Below are positions 24,881-25,809 of a DNA stretch of 25,809 nt, in pieces (position 1 is the first letter of the stretch; each line of letters begins with the position of its first letter). The stretch spans positions 1-25,809 of the forward strand of contig DGOK01000075.1 of NCBI GenBank assembly GCA_002389385.1. Reading direction: 5' to 3'. The stretch comes from Rhodospirillaceae bacterium UBA4468 (GTDB lineage Bacteria > Pseudomonadota > Alphaproteobacteria > Rhodospirillales > Casp-alpha2). A model generated the notes under the pieces. That model was not told the origin of the DNA and ran no database searches. It saw only the letters and a list, made by a program, of their open reading frames with translations. Position numbers and translations under genes: made by a program.

Positions 24881-25809
24881 TCACATCCCAATAATCGGAT
24901 GCTGCTGTCCAAATGCAGAAGATATCAGCGTTAAGCCTATCAACAAAATGACAAAGCCGCCTAAAATAGCAACAATATCAATGGTGTACGAAACGTACGG
25001 CCCGCTCAACCACGATGCCCGCTCCATATAATGCCGCGCTGTGCCGGCGAGTATGGCCAAAAGTGAAACGGTTATCGCCGTCCCCACGGACATGCCCAAA
25101 ACCGCACCAATACCAATCCAGTGCAATGATGTGACACTGGCAAAAACCAGGACAATGATAGCACCTGTGCATGGCCTCAAACCAATCGACAGGATGACAG
25201 CAATCATAGACTTGATGTCTTTAGCCGCCTCAACTTGCGCCATCGTCGGCACGTGACTATGCCCACATGACGAATCATAATCCGAAGTGGCTCCATGAGA
25301 ACACCCATGAACAGTTTCGCCGCGGATCCTGGCAAAGAGACGCCGCAATGCCTGCATCGCAAGGTAGCCGCCAAGTAACGCGACCAAAATAAAACTGGCA
25401 CGCTCCCCCCATGTGACAGCGAGTTGCGTATCACGGGGTAACCAGCCAATCACATAAACAAGGCCATAGACGATCAAAACAGCGACCAGTCCTTGGCACA
25501 TGGATGCAGAAACGGCCAAAGCAACACCGCGCCTTAATGTCTGGCGGTGAGATAAGAGATAGCTACTGACAATAGCCTTGCCATGCCCTGGCCCAGCGGC
25601 ATGAAACACACCATACAAAAAACTCACACCGATCAGCGACCAGATGAGTTCCCAGTTCCCATGATTACTTGCCAGGCGGCTCATATGATCATTCAAAAGC
25701 CGATAGAATTTTCGTTGCTCGGTATAAATCCACACACTTACACGATCAATCAGGCTTATTTCTGAAACCTGCTCGCTTTGTGACGACGCTTGAGCACCAT
25801 CAAGGCTGG
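24881..25809 (-). CDS. NicO/RcnA-like nickel/cobalt transporter, 5' end outside window
   Basis: The open frame continues without a stop to the right edge, so the GTG at 25735 is not the true start; at least 24 more residues precede it (S-L-D-G-A-Q-A-S...). The protein shows the NicO/RcnA signature GVFHAAGPGHGKAIVSSYLL, a second conserved SIGLRPCTGAIIVLVFA motif, about six membrane helices and a histidine/cysteine-rich cytosolic loop (VHGCSHGATSDYDSSCGHSH) likely to bind metal. Members export or import Ni2+/Co2+ across the inner membrane. Length and a possible signal peptide or periplasmic N-terminal domain cannot be judged here. It is on the same strand as, but separated by 132 bases and a promoter from, the dehydrogenase operon. 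Confidence 0.85.
   Translation of the reverse strand, partial: SLDGAQASSQSEQVSEISLIDRVSVWIYTEQRKFYRLLNDHMSRLASNHGNWELIWSLIGVSFLYGVFHAAGPGHGKAIVSSYLLSHRQTLRRGVALAVSASMCQGLVAVLIVYGLVYVIGWLPRDTQLAVTWGERASFILVALLGGYLAMQALRRLFARIRGETVHGCSHGATSDYDSSCGHSHVPTMAQVEAAKDIKSMIAVILSIGLRPCTGAIIVLVFASVTSLHWIGIGAVLGMSVGTAITVSLLAILAGTARHYMERASWLSGPYVSYTIDIVAILGGFVILLIGLTLISSAFGQQHPIIGM

Overview
The window looks like part of an alphaproteobacterial chromosome, probably from a free-living or host-associated marine relative. The clues are the LdtR-like MarR regulator, the Tad-pilus proteins, a class III pyruvate-type aminotransferase and a moderate base composition. No rRNA, tRNA, CRISPR array, transposase or phage gene was seen. 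The species cannot be named from the sequence alone.

The left part (about 1-11.2 kb) shows gene decay. A CBS-domain gene leaves the left edge. It is followed, in reverse order, by a hybrid sensor histidine kinase (149-3114) carrying three in-frame stop codons and one frameshift. An intact otnC-otnK pair with a MarR-family regulator (3271-5667) would handle a four-carbon acid sugar. Next come a frameshifted tadD and a 5'-truncated tadC facing each other, an unknown acidic-tailed protein, a VOC (glyoxalase-fold) gene with a Trp-to-stop lesion, a 3' fragment of a C45-type acyltransferase/hydrolase, an intact glutathione S-transferase-like gene, and a class III aminotransferase with a one-base deletion.

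The right part (about 11.4-25.8 kb) shows no lesions and is dominated by small-acid metabolism: an SDR-fold protein lacking most catalytic residues, L-serine dehydratase, a two-subunit class I fumarase/tartrate-dehydratase-type enzyme, a TRIC-like membrane protein, a TcuA/TcuB flavoprotein with its Fe-S membrane partner, and an adducin/class II aldolase-like protein. A leftward five-gene operon follows: CoA-acylating aldehyde dehydrogenase, ADP-forming acyl-CoA ligase beta and alpha subunits, an Old Yellow Enzyme and a carboxymuconolactone-decarboxylase-like protein. A NicO/RcnA-type Ni/Co transporter runs off the right edge.

The most interesting unit is the five-gene operon. The acylating dehydrogenase resembles sulfoacetaldehyde dehydrogenase (SauS/SqwD type). 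Paired with a succinyl-CoA-synthetase-like ligase it could interconvert an aldehyde and a free acid through a CoA thioester, making or spending one nucleotide triphosphate. Its predicted promoter (-35 TTGTCA, 18-bp spacer, -10 CATAAT) has an inverted repeat filling the spacer, which suggests repressor control. The substrate cannot be fixed from the sequence.
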